From assembly GCF_018861045.1 (NCBI RefSeq), contig NZ_JAHKQJ010000007.1, forward strand, positions 456,290 through 520,289: 64,000 nucleotides of DNA, read 5' to 3'. The notes beneath the pieces were generated by a model. That model saw only the letters and a program-made list of their open reading frames with translations, ran no database searches and was not told where the DNA came from. Positions 43,558 to 53,054 of this stretch are shown here, piece after piece; positions within the stretch are counted from its first letter, which is position 1, and the number at the start of each line of letters is the position of its first letter. The stretch is from Octadecabacter sp. B2R22 (lineage in GTDB: Bacteria; Pseudomonadota; Alphaproteobacteria; Rhodobacterales; Rhodobacteraceae). The translations under genes were made by a program, and so were the position numbers.

Positions 43558-44826
43558 ATGAAATTTAACAGACGCGCCTTTATTGGCACAGCGGCGGCAA
43601 CTGCGGGTACTCTCGCTGCGCCGACGTTCGCCCGTGCAGATGGTCACGGTAAACCACGTGTGGTTGTTGTTGGCGGGGGCGCGGGAGGCGCCACGGCTGC
43701 ACGCTACATCGCAAAAGACAGCAACGGTGAAATCGACGTCACGCTCATTGAGCCGACACGTGCGTATTACACCTGCTTCTTTTCGAACCTGTACCTTGGC
43801 GGTTTCCGCGAGATCGACAGCTTGGGTCATTCTTACGGCACGCTGGCATCTGCTGGTATCAACGTTGTGCACGACTGGGCGACCGGCGTGGACCGCGATG
43901 CCAAGACCGTTACGACAGCCGGTGGGTACACCATTCCCTATGATCGTCTGATCCTAAGCCCGGGCATCGACTTTGTTGATGGTGCGGTTGCGGGGTGGGA
44001 CGTGAGCGCGCAGAACGCGATGCCACACGCCTACAAAGCGGGCTCCCAGACGGAACTGCTGAAATCGCAGATCGAAGCGATGCCAGCTGGCGGCACATAT
44101 GCGATGGTTGCGCCGCCAAACCCGTTCCGTTGCCCTCCTGGGCCATATGAGCGGATCAGCATGGTCGCGCACCTCCTGAAAGAGATTAATCCAACGGCCA
44201 AGATCCTGATCGCGGATCCGAAGGAAAACTTCTCAAAACAGGGGCTGTTTGAAGAAGGTTGGAGCACCCACTACGCGGGTATGATTGAACGCGTCGGGCC
44301 GGACTTTGGCGGCGCAGACGTCGAAGTTGATCCTGCCGCCATGACGCTGAGTATTGACGGCGATGTAAACAACGTTGACGTCTGTAACGTGATCCCAGCC
44401 ATGAAGGCCGGTAAGATTGCTGACATCGCCGGCATCACTGAAGGCAACTGGGCTCCTGTTAACGCGGCCGATCTGTCCTCAAAGATGGATGAAAACATCC
44501 ACGTGCTGGGCGATGCCTGTGCACAGGGTGATATGCCAAAGTCCGGCTTCTCCGCCAACTCTCAGGCCAAAGTCTGTGCCAATGCTGTGCGCGGTGCGCT
44601 GACGGGGTCCACTGTGTTCCCAGCTCGTTTCGCCAACACATGCTGGTCGCTGATCGACACCAACGACGGTGTCAAAGTCGGCGCGACATATGAGGCCACT
44701 GAAGAGAAGATCGCCAAGGTTGATGGCTTTATCTCTGAAACGGGTGAAAGCGCGGATGTGCGTCAGGCCACTTACGAAGAATCCGTAGGTTGGTATGACG
44801 GCATCACGGCCGACATGTTCGGCTAA
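43558..44826 (+). CDS. soxF: SoxF, flavocytochrome c sulfide dehydrogenase flavoprotein
   Basis: A 422-residue FAD protein exported by Tat (FNRRAFIGTAAATAGTLA). FAD site RVVVVGGGAGGATAARYI (about residues 34-51). Redox cysteines: Cys in YYTCFFSN and in FRCPPGPYER, as in FccB-type enzymes; C-terminal HVLGDACAQGDMPKSGFSAN. It oxidises sulfide and can reactivate Sox. Preceded by GGGAGGAAAC. Confidence 0.93.
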   Translation: MKFNRRAFIGTAAATAGTLAAPTFARADGHGKPRVVVVGGGAGGATAARYIAKDSNGEIDVTLIEPTRAYYTCFFSNLYLGGFREIDSLGHSYGTLASAGINVVHDWATGVDRDAKTVTTAGGYTIPYDRLILSPGIDFVDGAVAGWDVSAQNAMPHAYKAGSQTELLKSQIEAMPAGGTYAMVAPPNPFRCPPGPYERISMVAHLLKEINPTAKILIADPKENFSKQGLFEEGWSTHYAGMIERVGPDFGGADVEVDPAAMTLSIDGDVNNVDVCNVIPAMKAGKIADIAGITEGNWAPVNAADLSSKMDENIHVLGDACAQGDMPKSGFSANSQAKVCANAVRGALTGSTVFPARFANTCWSLIDTNDGVKVGATYEATEEKIAKVDGFISETGESADVRQATYEESVGWYDGITADMFG

Positions 44827-44838
44827 GGCCAAAAAAGC

Positions 44839-44872
44839 GGACCGGACCCTGATCTAGATCAAGGTCCGGTCC
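44839..44872 (+). terminator. Long hairpin after soxF, no T run on the plus strand
   Basis: Perfect 10-bp stem GGACCGGACC / GGTCCGGTCC; the loop holds the inner palindrome GATCTAGATC. No T run follows on the plus strand; a T run exists on the minus strand (opposite AAAAAA at 44831-44836). It may stabilise the 3' end of the sox mRNA or reduce read-through into the DUF302-hemA genes. Confidence 0.5.
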
Positions 44873-44916
44873 AACCCAGTGATTTAGCGTTCCTTAACGC
44901 CACAAGGGAGGACCTC

Positions 44917-45348
44917 ATGAAAAACTTTATTATTGCAGCATGTCTTACTGCGGCTGGTACTATGGCAGCCGCCGAAGGCTCGACACATTATACGTTCGAT
45001 GGAACCTTTGATGACGCGACCTTTGCAGTTGAAAATGCGATCATCGGGCAGGGCTTGGTTATCGATTACGTCAGCCACACGGGCGAAATGCTGAACCGGA
45101 CAGGTGAAGACGTCGGCAGCGATGTTGAGCTGTTCACCGAAGCTGATATTTTCGTCTTCTGTTCCGCGTCCTTGTCACGTGAAGTGATGGAAGCGGACCC
45201 AATGAACATTGCCCATTGTCCGTACGGTATCTTTGTTGCCGAACGTGAAGGTGAAGTCATGATTGGTTTTAGAAATTACCCCGAAGGCGAGATGCAGAAA
45301 GTGCAATCGCTTCTGGATGAAATCGCACAAGACGCCTTGGGTGGCTAA
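44917..45348 (+). CDS. DUF302 domain protein, exported
   Basis: A 143-residue protein with a signal peptide (KNFIIAACLTAAGTMAAA) and a DUF302 fold (FAVENAIIGQGLVIDYVSHTGEM; ADPMNIAHCPYGIFVAEREG; VMIGFRNYPEG). Two cysteines, in FCSASL and AHCPYG, could form a redox pair. Members occur near sulfur-oxidation genes but their function is unknown. AGGGAGGA lies upstream. It lies between soxF and hemA, 20 bases before hemA. Confidence 0.8.
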   Translation: MKNFIIAACLTAAGTMAAAEGSTHYTFDGTFDDATFAVENAIIGQGLVIDYVSHTGEMLNRTGEDVGSDVELFTEADIFVFCSASLSREVMEADPMNIAHCPYGIFVAEREGEVMIGFRNYPEGEMQKVQSLLDEIAQDALGG

Positions 45349-45368
45349 GCTAAGCGCATAGGATTGAT

Positions 45369-46592
45369 ATGGACTACACTGGATTTTTTCGCGCCGAACT
45401 TGACGCCTTGCGCGACGAAGGCAACTACCGCGTGTTCGCGGATCTAGAGCGCGAACGTGGGGCATTCCCTAAAGCCGTCAATCGGAACGGCGAGCAAAAG
45501 CGTGACGTCACCATTTGGTGTTCAAACGATTATCTTGGCATGGGCCAACATCCTGATGTTTTAGGCGCAATGCACAACGCGTTGGATACCGTCGGCGCTG
45601 GGGCAGGCGGCACACGCAATATTTCCGGCACGACCCACCACCATGTGTTGTTGGAACGCGAATTGGCGGATTTGCACGGCAAAGAAGCAGCGCTGTTGTT
45701 CACCAGTGGCTATGTGTCCAACTGGGCGGCCCTTGGCACGCTGGCGGCACGTATTCCGAACTGTTTGGTTCTGTCGGATGCGCTAAACCACGCCTCCATG
45801 ATCGAAGGCATTCGTCATTCCAAAGCGGACCGTCAGGTCTGGCGTCATAATGACCTCGCGCATCTTGAGGAATTGCTGGCCGCGCAACCGCTTGATCGCC
45901 CGAAACTAATCGCCTTTGAATCGGTCTATTCAATGGACGGCGACATCGCCCCGATCAAAGAGATTTGCGATCTGGCAGATCGTTACAATGCCATGACTTA
46001 CCTCGACGAAGTCCACGCCGTTGGCCTTTACGGCCCACGCGGCGGTGGCGTTGCCGAAGAACGCGGTCTGATGGATCGTTTGACCGTCATTGAAGGCACG
46101 TTGGGCAAGGCATTTGGCGTTATGGGCGGCTATATCGCGGCCTCAACCGAGCTGTGCGACTTTGTGCGGTCCTTCGCGAGCGGGTTCATCTTTACCACGG
46201 CGTTACCACCTGCTGTTGCGGCTGGTGCTGCGGCCTCTGTGCGTCACCTGAAAACGAGCGGGGCTGAACGTGCGGATCAAAAACGCAAAGTTGCCGAAGT
46301 GCGTGAACGCCTAGAAGCGGCTGGCATTCCCCACATCGACAACCCAAGCCACATCATTCCCGTGATGGTTGGCGATCCGGTGAAATGTAAGTTCCTGTCT
46401 GACGTGCTGATGCGCGATCACGGTATTTATATTCAGCCGATCAATTATCCAACCGTTCCAAAGGGCACAGAAAGGCTGCGTATTACGCCGTCACCAGTGC
46501 ACAGCGCACAAGATATTGATCACCTAATTACGGCGCTCGAAGATCTTTGGGGGCAGTGTCAGTTGGCGCGGATACCAATGGCTGCGCAATAA
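45369..46592 (+). CDS. hemA: 5-aminolevulinate synthase
   Basis: A 407-residue PLP enzyme condensing glycine and succinyl-CoA, the first step of heme in alphaproteobacteria. Visible: [30 protein letters not shown], the PLP lysine in [14 protein letters not shown] (about residue 247), [10 protein letters not shown]. Lies 20 bases past the DUF302 gene and 0.5 kb past soxF, hence possibly induced with the many Sox cytochromes. There may be a second copy elsewhere, as often in Rhodobacteraceae; not seen here. Confidence 0.95.
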   Translation: MDYTGFFRAELDALRDEGNYRVFADLERERGAFPKAVNRNGEQKRDVTIWCSNDYLGMGQHPDVLGAMHNALDTVGAGAGGTRNISGTTHHHVLLERELADLHGKEAALLFTSGYVSNWAALGTLAARIPNCLVLSDALNHASMIEGIRHSKADRQVWRHNDLAHLEELLAAQPLDRPKLIAFESVYSMDGDIAPIKEICDLADRYNAMTYLDEVHAVGLYGPRGGGVAEERGLMDRLTVIEGTLGKAFGVMGGYIAASTELCDFVRSFASGFIFTTALPPAVAAGAAASVRHLKTSGAERADQKRKVAEVRERLEAAGIPHIDNPSHIIPVMVGDPVKCKFLSDVLMRDHGIYIQPINYPTVPKGTERLRITPSPVHSAQDIDHLITALEDLWGQCQLARIPMAAQ

Positions 46593-46627
46593 AGGTTTTA
46601 CCTTAACGCGCGGCGCTAACGCTCTGT

Positions 46628-46641
46628 ATTCCATTTGGAAT
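46628..46641. promoter_or_regulatory. Perfect palindrome upstream of the YeeE gene
   Basis: ATTCCATTTGGAAT is a 6-bp inverted repeat around TT, 20 bases before the start of the YeeE gene and 35 after hemA. Possible operator. Confidence 0.4.
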
Positions 46642-46660
46642 TAGAGACAGAAGGTACGCT

Positions 46661-47719
46661 ATGGAAAACCTGTTAGAAACCTACGGTGAAGGCGCGGTGC
46701 TGCTGGCAGTCGGGGCCTTGGTTGGCATTCTTTTTGGGGCAGCAGCACAGCATTCACGGTTCTGTCTGCGCGCCGCCACCGTTGAGGTCGCGGATGCAAC
46801 ACCCGGCCCAAGGTTGAGCATCTGGTTCATCTCTTTTGCCGCAGCAGTTTTCTCCGTCCAATTCGCAATCGCTATGGATTGGCTGCGCGTGAGCGACGCG
46901 CGTCAACTGGCCAACGTCGGCAGCCTGTCGGGGGCGATCATTGGTGGGCTGATGTTTGGCTCTGGCATGATCCTTGCGCGGGGCTGTGCAAGCCGTCTGT
47001 TGGTGTTGTCGGCCACAGGAAATCTGCGAGCCATCGTAACAGGGCTGGTTCTCACAATCGTCGCGCAGGCGTCGCTGACAGGCATCTTGGCGCCATCCCG
47101 CGAAGCCCTATCGAGCCTGTGGCAAGTGCCCGGAGGCGAAGCCCGCGACATGTTGAACTTGTTGGGAATAGGCGCGGGGGCAGCAGCCGCCATTGCCGCC
47201 GTCACACTGGCGGCGTCGGTCTGGTACGCGGTGCGCTCACAGGTCCGCTTATCCCATATGATCGCGGCGGGGCTTGTTGGACTTGCCGTCGCGTTGGGCT
47301 GGATTGGCACCTATTGGGTCGCGCAGTCTTCTTTTGAAGTGGTTCCCATTACGTCCGTGACCTTCACCGGACCGTCAACGGATACACTCATGGGGCTTGT
47401 CGCGGCGCGTGACATGCCGATGGGCTTTGGTGTGGGGCTGGTACTGGGTGTGTTCGCGGGCGCGGGGCTTGCCGCACTGCTGACAGGTGAATGGAAAATC
47501 CAACGCTTCGGCGCGGATACACCAATGGAGCTCTACCTGATCGGGGCGGCACTGATGGGGTTTGGCAGCATGCTTGCGGGTGGCTGCGCCGTCGGAGCAG
47601 GGATGTCCGGCGGGGCAATATTTGCGCTTACAGCATGGGTTGCGGTGTTCTGCATGTGGCTCGGCGCTATGGCGACACGGCGTTTGATGCAATCAACGGC
47701 CCTGCGCCGCACGGCTTAG
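46661..47719 (+). CDS. YeeE/YedE family thiosulfate/sulfur transporter
   Basis: A 352-residue membrane protein with about nine hydrophobic segments and the family cysteine loops HSRFCLRAATVE, LARGCASRLLVLSATGN and LAGGCAVGAGMSGG. Resembles TsuA-type thiosulfate uptake proteins and the soxT product at 33 kb. Its own promoter may contain the ATTCCATTTGGAAT palindrome. The stop overlaps the convergent MBL gene by 4 bases. Confidence 0.85.
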   Translation: MENLLETYGEGAVLLAVGALVGILFGAAAQHSRFCLRAATVEVADATPGPRLSIWFISFAAAVFSVQFAIAMDWLRVSDARQLANVGSLSGAIIGGLMFGSGMILARGCASRLLVLSATGNLRAIVTGLVLTIVAQASLTGILAPSREALSSLWQVPGGEARDMLNLLGIGAGAAAAIAAVTLAASVWYAVRSQVRLSHMIAAGLVGLAVALGWIGTYWVAQSSFEVVPITSVTFTGPSTDTLMGLVAARDMPMGFGVGLVLGVFAGAGLAALLTGEWKIQRFGADTPMELYLIGAALMGFGSMLAGGCAVGAGMSGGAIFALTAWVAVFCMWLGAMATRRLMQSTALRRTA

Positions 47720-48612
47720 CTGTCTTGAACAAACCGGAAGGCATCGCCCATCCGCTCCACCCGACCAATACCATTGCCCGCAAGGTGAAAGCCCAAGACT
47801 TGCATTTGATCCGTCGCCAGTTGGTCCAATAAGGCAACCCGTGTGGCAGCGCCAAGGTCGCCATTTTGGTCTGATCCTGTGATCAAAGCGGGGTGTTCAA
47901 ACGCCATGTGATGGTTGCCGATACAATCCCCCAGAACCATCAGCGCATCAGAGCCATTGCGTATTTCGAACGCCATATGCCCCGGCGTGTGGCCGAACGT
48001 GGCACGTGCTGCGACACCAGAAAGAACCTCATCCCCGTCGTTAAAGAACGTGATGTTATCCTCAATCCGCGCAAGGCGGCGTGCCGCGCCAACCGCAAAG
48101 GTGGTGCGCCCGCTATCAATGGTGTCCACGGTGTTCGGGTCGGTCCAATAGTCCCATTCCTTTTGTCCGATCATGTAGGTCGCATTCGGGAACAGAAGGT
48201 CGTCGAAATCATCAACCAAACCCCAGATGTGATCGGGGTGGGCGTGGGTAAAGATGACATCAGTGATGTCCTCGGGATAAAGGCCCGCTGCATCCAACGC
48301 ATCAAGGATGAACCCAGCCGAGGACATGAATTCTGACCCAGCGCCCACATCAAACAACACATTGCGATCGCCTGTTTGCAGCAGCGTCACATTGCAAGGC
48401 GGCGTCAGAACGTCCGTCAGCCCATATTTTTCCCGCAAGGGCGCAAGTGTGGCTTCGGGGACGTGATCAAAGATCATGCCAGCTGGAAGAGTTAGATTGC
48501 CGTCCGAAATCGATGTGATCTTGTTTGCGCCGATCATTGTTTGGCTAAATGCGGGGCTGGCAAGCAGGCTCGCTGCGCCAAGGGTCGTGAACTGTCGTCT
48601 CGTAAGGGTCAT
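47716..48612 (-). CDS. Tat-exported metallo-beta-lactamase-fold hydrolase (SoxH-like)
   Basis: A 298-residue protein from the ATG at 48612 with GGAGGA upstream. Tat signal LTRRQFTTLGAASLLASPAF. MBL metal motif FTHAHPDHIWG (about residues 120-130), then GHTPGHMAF and LGDCIGNHH. In Paracoccus sox clusters SoxG/SoxH proteins have this fold and Tat export, and the gene has an ArsR-type operator (ATTC-N8-GAAT) 18 bases upstream, so it is likely sulfur-induced. Substrate unknown. Confidence 0.8.
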   Translation of the reverse strand: MTLTRRQFTTLGAASLLASPAFSQTMIGANKITSISDGNLTLPAGMIFDHVPEATLAPLREKYGLTDVLTPPCNVTLLQTGDRNVLFDVGAGSEFMSSAGFILDALDAAGLYPEDITDVIFTHAHPDHIWGLVDDFDDLLFPNATYMIGQKEWDYWTDPNTVDTIDSGRTTFAVGAARRLARIEDNITFFNDGDEVLSGVAARATFGHTPGHMAFEIRNGSDALMVLGDCIGNHHMAFEHPALITGSDQNGDLGAATRVALLDQLATDQMQVLGFHLAGNGIGRVERMGDAFRFVQDS

Positions 48613-48625
48613 GCTGCGTCCTCCC

Positions 48626-48649
48626 ACACATTCTGAATAGTGAATGTGT
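48626..48649. promoter_or_regulatory. Strong ArsR-type operator ATTC-N8-GAAT before the MBL gene
   Basis: An 8-bp perfect inverted repeat ACACATTC - 8 bases - GAATGTGT contains exactly ATTC-N8-GAAT (48630-48645), the consensus remembered for SqrR/BigR-type persulfide sensors. It lies 14-37 bases before the MBL start, in the 63-base gap after sulP, where it would block its promoter. Confidence 0.7.
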
Positions 48650-48675
48650 AAGGGGGTTGCGCGTTTAGGTCAATG

Positions 48676-50388
48676 TCAGGCTGTCAGTTCTTTGGCGGCG
48701 TCATATTGCGACAAAAACACTTTGCCCGTCAGTTCCGACAAGAAATGCCCACGTTCCAGGCGGTCCATGACGGGGCCTTTGACCTCGGAAAGGTGCAGCT
48801 TCACGTCCATCTCTTTGAGTGCTTCGTTGATCGCCTCAAGGGATTCCAACGCGCTGAAATCGATCTCATTGATCGCAGCGCATTGCAGGACCACGTGACG
48901 GATGCCTTTGTCGCCTGCAACGCGGTTGTGGATCTTATTTTCAAGATAACGGGCGTTTGCAAAATAAAGGCTTTCGTCCACCCGTAAGCTAACGACGCTC
49001 GGGTCGGTGATAACGTCATGGCGCAGGATATTGCGGTAGTGTTCAGTGCCGGGGACTTGGCCGACTTCTGCAATATGAGGGCGCGATGTTTTATAAAGGT
49101 GGAGCAGGATCGACAATCCGACACCAACGGAAACGCCAATCTCCACGCCCAACCCGAGGGTCATCAGGATGGTGGCCAGAACGGCAGCAAAGTCTGCCTT
49201 TGAGTAGTCCCAACTGCGTTTCAGGATCGAGAAGTCCACAAGGCTCAGCACGGCGACGATGATCGTCGCGGCCAGAGTGGCCTTGGGAAGGAAATAGATC
49301 AACGGCGTCAGGGCGAGGGCGGCAATGGCTAGACCGATCGCCGTAAAGGCACCCGCAGCGGGCGTTTCAGCGCCGGCGTCAAAGTTCACCACAGAGCGGG
49401 AAAACCCACCCGTAACAGGGAAGCCGCCCGTTAGGGATGCGCCGATGTTGGCCGCACCAAGCCCGATAAGTTCTTGGTCAGGGTCAATGCGCTGTCGTTT
49501 CTTGGCTGCAAGGGTTTGCGCCACAGAGATCGATTCAACGAAACCGATGATGGAAATCAGGAACGCAGGCACAAGCAGTTGCCCAATCAGGGCCGGTGAG
49601 AAGGAGGGTAGGGTCAAGGGCGGCAGGCTTTGTGGCACTTCGCCAACGATTTTGACGCCAAAGTTTGCCAAGCCAAACAGCCAAACTGCGAGGGTCGTAA
49701 AAACGACAACAGCAACAGGCCCTGTTTTGACCAACACACCTGTCAATCCGCTGGACAGACCAAAGCTGACCAAAAGGGGCTTCAACCCACTGCGCACCCA
49801 GAACAGGAACCCAGTGGCGAGGATGCCGATGATCGTGGTGATCCAGTTAATCTCGGGCAGGTGTTTGACCAGAGAGATCACAAGATCAAGCAGGTTGTGA
49901 CCGTGCGCATCAATCCCAAGGATATGCTTCAGCTGACTTGCGGCGATGATGATCCCTGAGGCGGTGATAAACCCAGCAATAACAGGGTGAGACAGGAAAT
50001 TCGCAATAAACCCGAGCCGGAAAAGCCCCATCGCCAACAAGATGATGCCCGACAAAGCCGCTAGTGACAGCGCCGCAACGCCGTAGCCCATGGTGCCTTG
50101 CTCGACGATATTGCTCAGCGCGGCGGCCGTCATCAACGACACAACAGCCACAGGTCCAACAGCCAAGGCGCGGCTTGTTCCGAACACCGCATAAAGCAGG
50201 ATTGGCACGATAGACGCGTAAAGACCGGCTTCGGCTGGCAAACCTGCCAGAAGCGCATAAGCCAGCGACTGCGGGATGAGCATGATCGTAACGATCAAGG
50301 CCGCAACGAGGTCATTGGACAGGGCAGAACGATCATAGGTCCGCCCCCACGTCAGAATGGGGAGGTAGCGTGTCAGATCAGGTTTCAT
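48676..50388 (-). CDS. SulP family anion transporter with STAS domain
   Basis: A 570-residue membrane protein with 10-12 hydrophobic segments and the SulP signature region (IPQSLAYALLAGLPAEAGLYAS, about residues 38-59, and VGPVAVVSLMTAAAL). A C-terminal STAS domain follows (from ~residue 440; VVLQCAAINEIDFSALESLEA). Carries sulfate or another oxyanion, perhaps exporting sulfate or sulfite made by sulfide oxidation. It is 54 bases downstream of the SQR fusion, on the same strand. Confidence 0.9.
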   Translation of the reverse strand: MKPDLTRYLPILTWGRTYDRSALSNDLVAALIVTIMLIPQSLAYALLAGLPAEAGLYASIVPILLYAVFGTSRALAVGPVAVVSLMTAAALSNIVEQGTMGYGVAALSLAALSGIILLAMGLFRLGFIANFLSHPVIAGFITASGIIIAASQLKHILGIDAHGHNLLDLVISLVKHLPEINWITTIIGILATGFLFWVRSGLKPLLVSFGLSSGLTGVLVKTGPVAVVVFTTLAVWLFGLANFGVKIVGEVPQSLPPLTLPSFSPALIGQLLVPAFLISIIGFVESISVAQTLAAKKRQRIDPDQELIGLGAANIGASLTGGFPVTGGFSRSVVNFDAGAETPAAGAFTAIGLAIAALALTPLIYFLPKATLAATIIVAVLSLVDFSILKRSWDYSKADFAAVLATILMTLGLGVEIGVSVGVGLSILLHLYKTSRPHIAEVGQVPGTEHYRNILRHDVITDPSVVSLRVDESLYFANARYLENKIHNRVAGDKGIRHVVLQCAAINEIDFSALESLEAINEALKEMDVKLHLSEVKGPVMDRLERGHFLSELTGKVFLSQYDAAKELTA

Positions 50389-50442
50389 GGTGTGCTCGGT
50401 AGATTGCTGGCCCCCGCATGAGCGCGGAGGCCTGAGTAGATT

Positions 50443-52116
50443 TTACTTGGCGACGATCTTTTCAGGTTTCGCCATCCATTCACGGCCCTTCAGCATGCCT
50501 TTCCAATAGATCGGAGGCAGCATCTTTTCTTTCAGGAACCACGCAGCGCGGCTTGGCTTTGTGCCGTCCACGATGAACTTTGGAAAGCTCGGGAGCATAA
50601 CGCCGCCGTATCCGAATTCAGCTAGAACGATCTTACCGCGCTCAACAGTCAGCGGGCAGGAGCCATAGCCGTTGTATTGCGCAACGGGATTGCCGCCGTT
50701 GATGTCCGAAATGATGTTGTCAGCCACAACTGGCGCCTGAATGCGCGCAGCCGCAGCCGTCTTTGCGTTCGGCGCGTTCATCACGTCACCCAAGGACCAG
50801 ACGTTGTCATACGTCTTGTGGCGCAGGGTGGATTGGTCAACATCGACCCAACCACCCGCATCCGCCAAAGGCGACACGCGGATAAAGTCAGGGGCTGTTT
50901 GCGGTGGGCAGACATGCATCATGTCAAATTCCATCTCGACGCGTTCAACAGGCGTGTCCGGCTTGGACACGTCGAACCATGCCTTCTTGGCAGCGCCATC
51001 AACGGCCACGAGGTTGTGGAAGAAGTTCAGCGAGGCGTCGTATTTTTCAACGTATTCCATGAGGGCAGGGACGTAGTCTTTTACCCCGAACAGCACGCCG
51101 CCAGCATTGTTGAACTGGATGTCGATGTTGTTCAGAACACCACGGCGGTGCCATGCGTCACCAGACAAATACATCGCCTTTTGTGGCGCACCTGCGCATT
51201 TGATCGGCATAGGGGGCTGCGTAAAGATCGCACGGCCTTCCTTCATGCCCTCAACCATCTTCCACGTGTAGGGTGCAAGGTCGTAGCGGTAGTTGGATGT
51301 CACGCCGTTCTGACCAAGTGTTTCGACAAGACCTTCGATCTTGTTCCAATCCAGCTTGATACCAGGACAAACGATCAGGCGGTCATATTTCACCACACGA
51401 CAGCCATCGAGGATCACGGCGTTGTTTTCCGGTTCAAACGCGGCAACCGCAGATTTGATCCAGTGAACGCCTTTGGGGATCAGAGACCCCAAGGTGCGCG
51501 ATGTGTCCTCGGGGTCAAAGATACCGCCGCCCACCATTGTCCATCCTGGCTGGTAATAGTGAATGTCGGCAGGGTCGATGATCGCGATTTCAAGATCGGG
51601 TTTACGGGACTTCAGGCTGGCTGCGGCGGCAATGCCACCCGCGCCGGCGCCAACAATCACAACGCTATAGCTGGCGTCGCCTGTATCAGTTGGCGTTTTG
51701 CCGCCATTGACGATGCGGCGCACAACGCCGCCCATGTCATAGCCCGCACCTTTGGTCGCCGCGAGGATATCAGCAACACTGCGCTGCTCAGCCTGTGATA
51801 GCGACCATAACGTCGCGGAACGGGTCCCCGTCCGGCAGTACGCAAGCACTGGGCCGGGCAGGGTGTTCAATGCACTGTCAAAGTCCGACGCATCCTCGTC
51901 AGAGACTTTGCCTGCAACGATCGGAATATATGTGGCCTCAAGCCCCAGCTTTTTGGCCGCCTTAGAGATTTCGTCAAAGGTTGGCTGATCAGCGCCTTCG
52001 CCGTCGGGACGGTTACAGATGATGGCGCGGTATCCGGCATCTTTGATTGCCTTCAGCTCGGACGGCAGGATTTGCGGGCTAACAGATAGGTTCGCCGTGA
52101 GGGGTTTGAGTTCCAT
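50443..52116 (-). CDS. Fusion of DUF442 sulfurtransferase/phosphatase-like domain and sulfide:quinone oxidoreductase
   Basis: A 557-residue protein. Residues 1-~145 are a DUF442 (TIGR01244) domain with the active loop CRTGTRS (Cys94), a spacing of Cx4R that marks sulfur transfer rather than classical phosphatase. Residues ~148-557 are an SQR-type FAD oxidoreductase: SVVIVGAGAGGIAAAASL (151-168), cysteines in IVCPGIKLDW, IKCAGAPQKAMYL and HVCPPQTAPDF, and amphipathic C-terminal helices (WFLKEKMLPPIYWKGML) for membrane contact. It should oxidise sulfide and pass the sulfane sulfur on the same polypeptide. Lies 15 bases after the persulfide-dioxygenase-like gene. Confidence 0.9.
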   Translation of the reverse strand: MELKPLTANLSVSPQILPSELKAIKDAGYRAIICNRPDGEGADQPTFDEISKAAKKLGLEATYIPIVAGKVSDEDASDFDSALNTLPGPVLAYCRTGTRSATLWSLSQAEQRSVADILAATKGAGYDMGGVVRRIVNGGKTPTDTGDASYSVVIVGAGAGGIAAAASLKSRKPDLEIAIIDPADIHYYQPGWTMVGGGIFDPEDTSRTLGSLIPKGVHWIKSAVAAFEPENNAVILDGCRVVKYDRLIVCPGIKLDWNKIEGLVETLGQNGVTSNYRYDLAPYTWKMVEGMKEGRAIFTQPPMPIKCAGAPQKAMYLSGDAWHRRGVLNNIDIQFNNAGGVLFGVKDYVPALMEYVEKYDASLNFFHNLVAVDGAAKKAWFDVSKPDTPVERVEMEFDMMHVCPPQTAPDFIRVSPLADAGGWVDVDQSTLRHKTYDNVWSLGDVMNAPNAKTAAAARIQAPVVADNIISDINGGNPVAQYNGYGSCPLTVERGKIVLAEFGYGGVMLPSFPKFIVDGTKPSRAAWFLKEKMLPPIYWKGMLKGREWMAKPEKIVAK

Positions 52117-52131
52117 GTTATTTATTCCTGA

Positions 52132-53013
52132 TTAAAGAGCGTTGACCGGTACTTTGAGCATCGGATTGCCGTCCTTATCCGTTGGGACTTCTCCGGCACG
52201 CATGTTCACTTGAAGGGACGGGATGATCAGTCTTGGCATGGCCAACTGTTCATCGCGCTCAGTGCGGAACTTGATGAAATCTTCACGGGTTTTGTCGCCA
52301 CCAACGTGGATGTTCTCTGCCTTTTGCTCGGCTACTGTGGTTTCCCATTCGATTGCGCGACCATTCGGGCCGTAGTCGTGGCACATGAACAGGCGTGTTT
52401 CGTCAGGCAGGGACAGAACCTTCATGATGCTATCATAAAGCGTGGCCGCATCGCCGCCCGGGAAATCTGCACGTGCAGAGCCGCCATCGGGCATGAACAA
52501 TGTGTCGCCCGCAAAGGCCGCATCCCCGACAACATGCACCATGCACGCAGGCGTGTGACCCGGCGTATACATGGCAAACGCCTGCATGGAGCCGATCATA
52601 TAAGTGTCGCCGTCTTTGAACAGCGCATCAAACTGGGACCCGTCACGTTCAAATTCGGTGCCTTCATTGAAGACTTTGCCGAACGTTTCTTGAACGACCA
52701 TGATCTTTTCACCGACGCCGATTTTGCCGCCCAGCTTGTCTTGCAAGTAGGGGGCCGCACTCAGGTGGTCCGCATGGACGTGCGTTTCGATGATCCAGTC
52801 CACAGTCAAACCACGGGAGTTGATTTCTTCGATCAGGCGGTCAGCGGCTTCATAGGTGATGCGGCCAGCTGCGTAATCGATATCCATGACGCTATCCACG
52901 ATAGCGCAGTGATTGCTGTTGGGGTCTTTCACGATGTAGGTGATCGTGTTTGTCATTTCGTCAAAGTGTGCCGAAACATCAGGTTTGACGGACATGTCGA
53001 TTGGATAAGTCAT
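52132..53013 (-). CDS. Metallo-beta-lactamase fold persulfide dioxygenase-like protein
   Basis: A 293-residue protein with the ETHVHADHLSAAPYL metal motif (about residues 76-90), GHTPACMVHVVGD, AFAGDTLFMPDGGSARADFPGG and CHDYGPNGR. This is the ETHE1/Blh family that oxidises glutathione persulfide to sulfite. Preceded by GGAGAAA. Directly upstream of the SQR fusion, so the pair makes and burns persulfide. Confidence 0.88.
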   Translation of the reverse strand: MTYPIDMSVKPDVSAHFDEMTNTITYIVKDPNSNHCAIVDSVMDIDYAAGRITYEAADRLIEEINSRGLTVDWIIETHVHADHLSAAPYLQDKLGGKIGVGEKIMVVQETFGKVFNEGTEFERDGSQFDALFKDGDTYMIGSMQAFAMYTPGHTPACMVHVVGDAAFAGDTLFMPDGGSARADFPGGDAATLYDSIMKVLSLPDETRLFMCHDYGPNGRAIEWETTVAEQKAENIHVGGDKTREDFIKFRTERDEQLAMPRLIIPSLQVNMRAGEVPTDKDGNPMLKVPVNAL

Positions 53014-53054
53014 TTGTGTTTCTCCATTTTAGTTCTAGCGGGCAGCTCAGCTAT

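Noticed and set aside
48628..48644. Phage or IS ends near perfect inverted repeats
   Set aside because: No transposase or direct repeats; spacing fits a regulator site.
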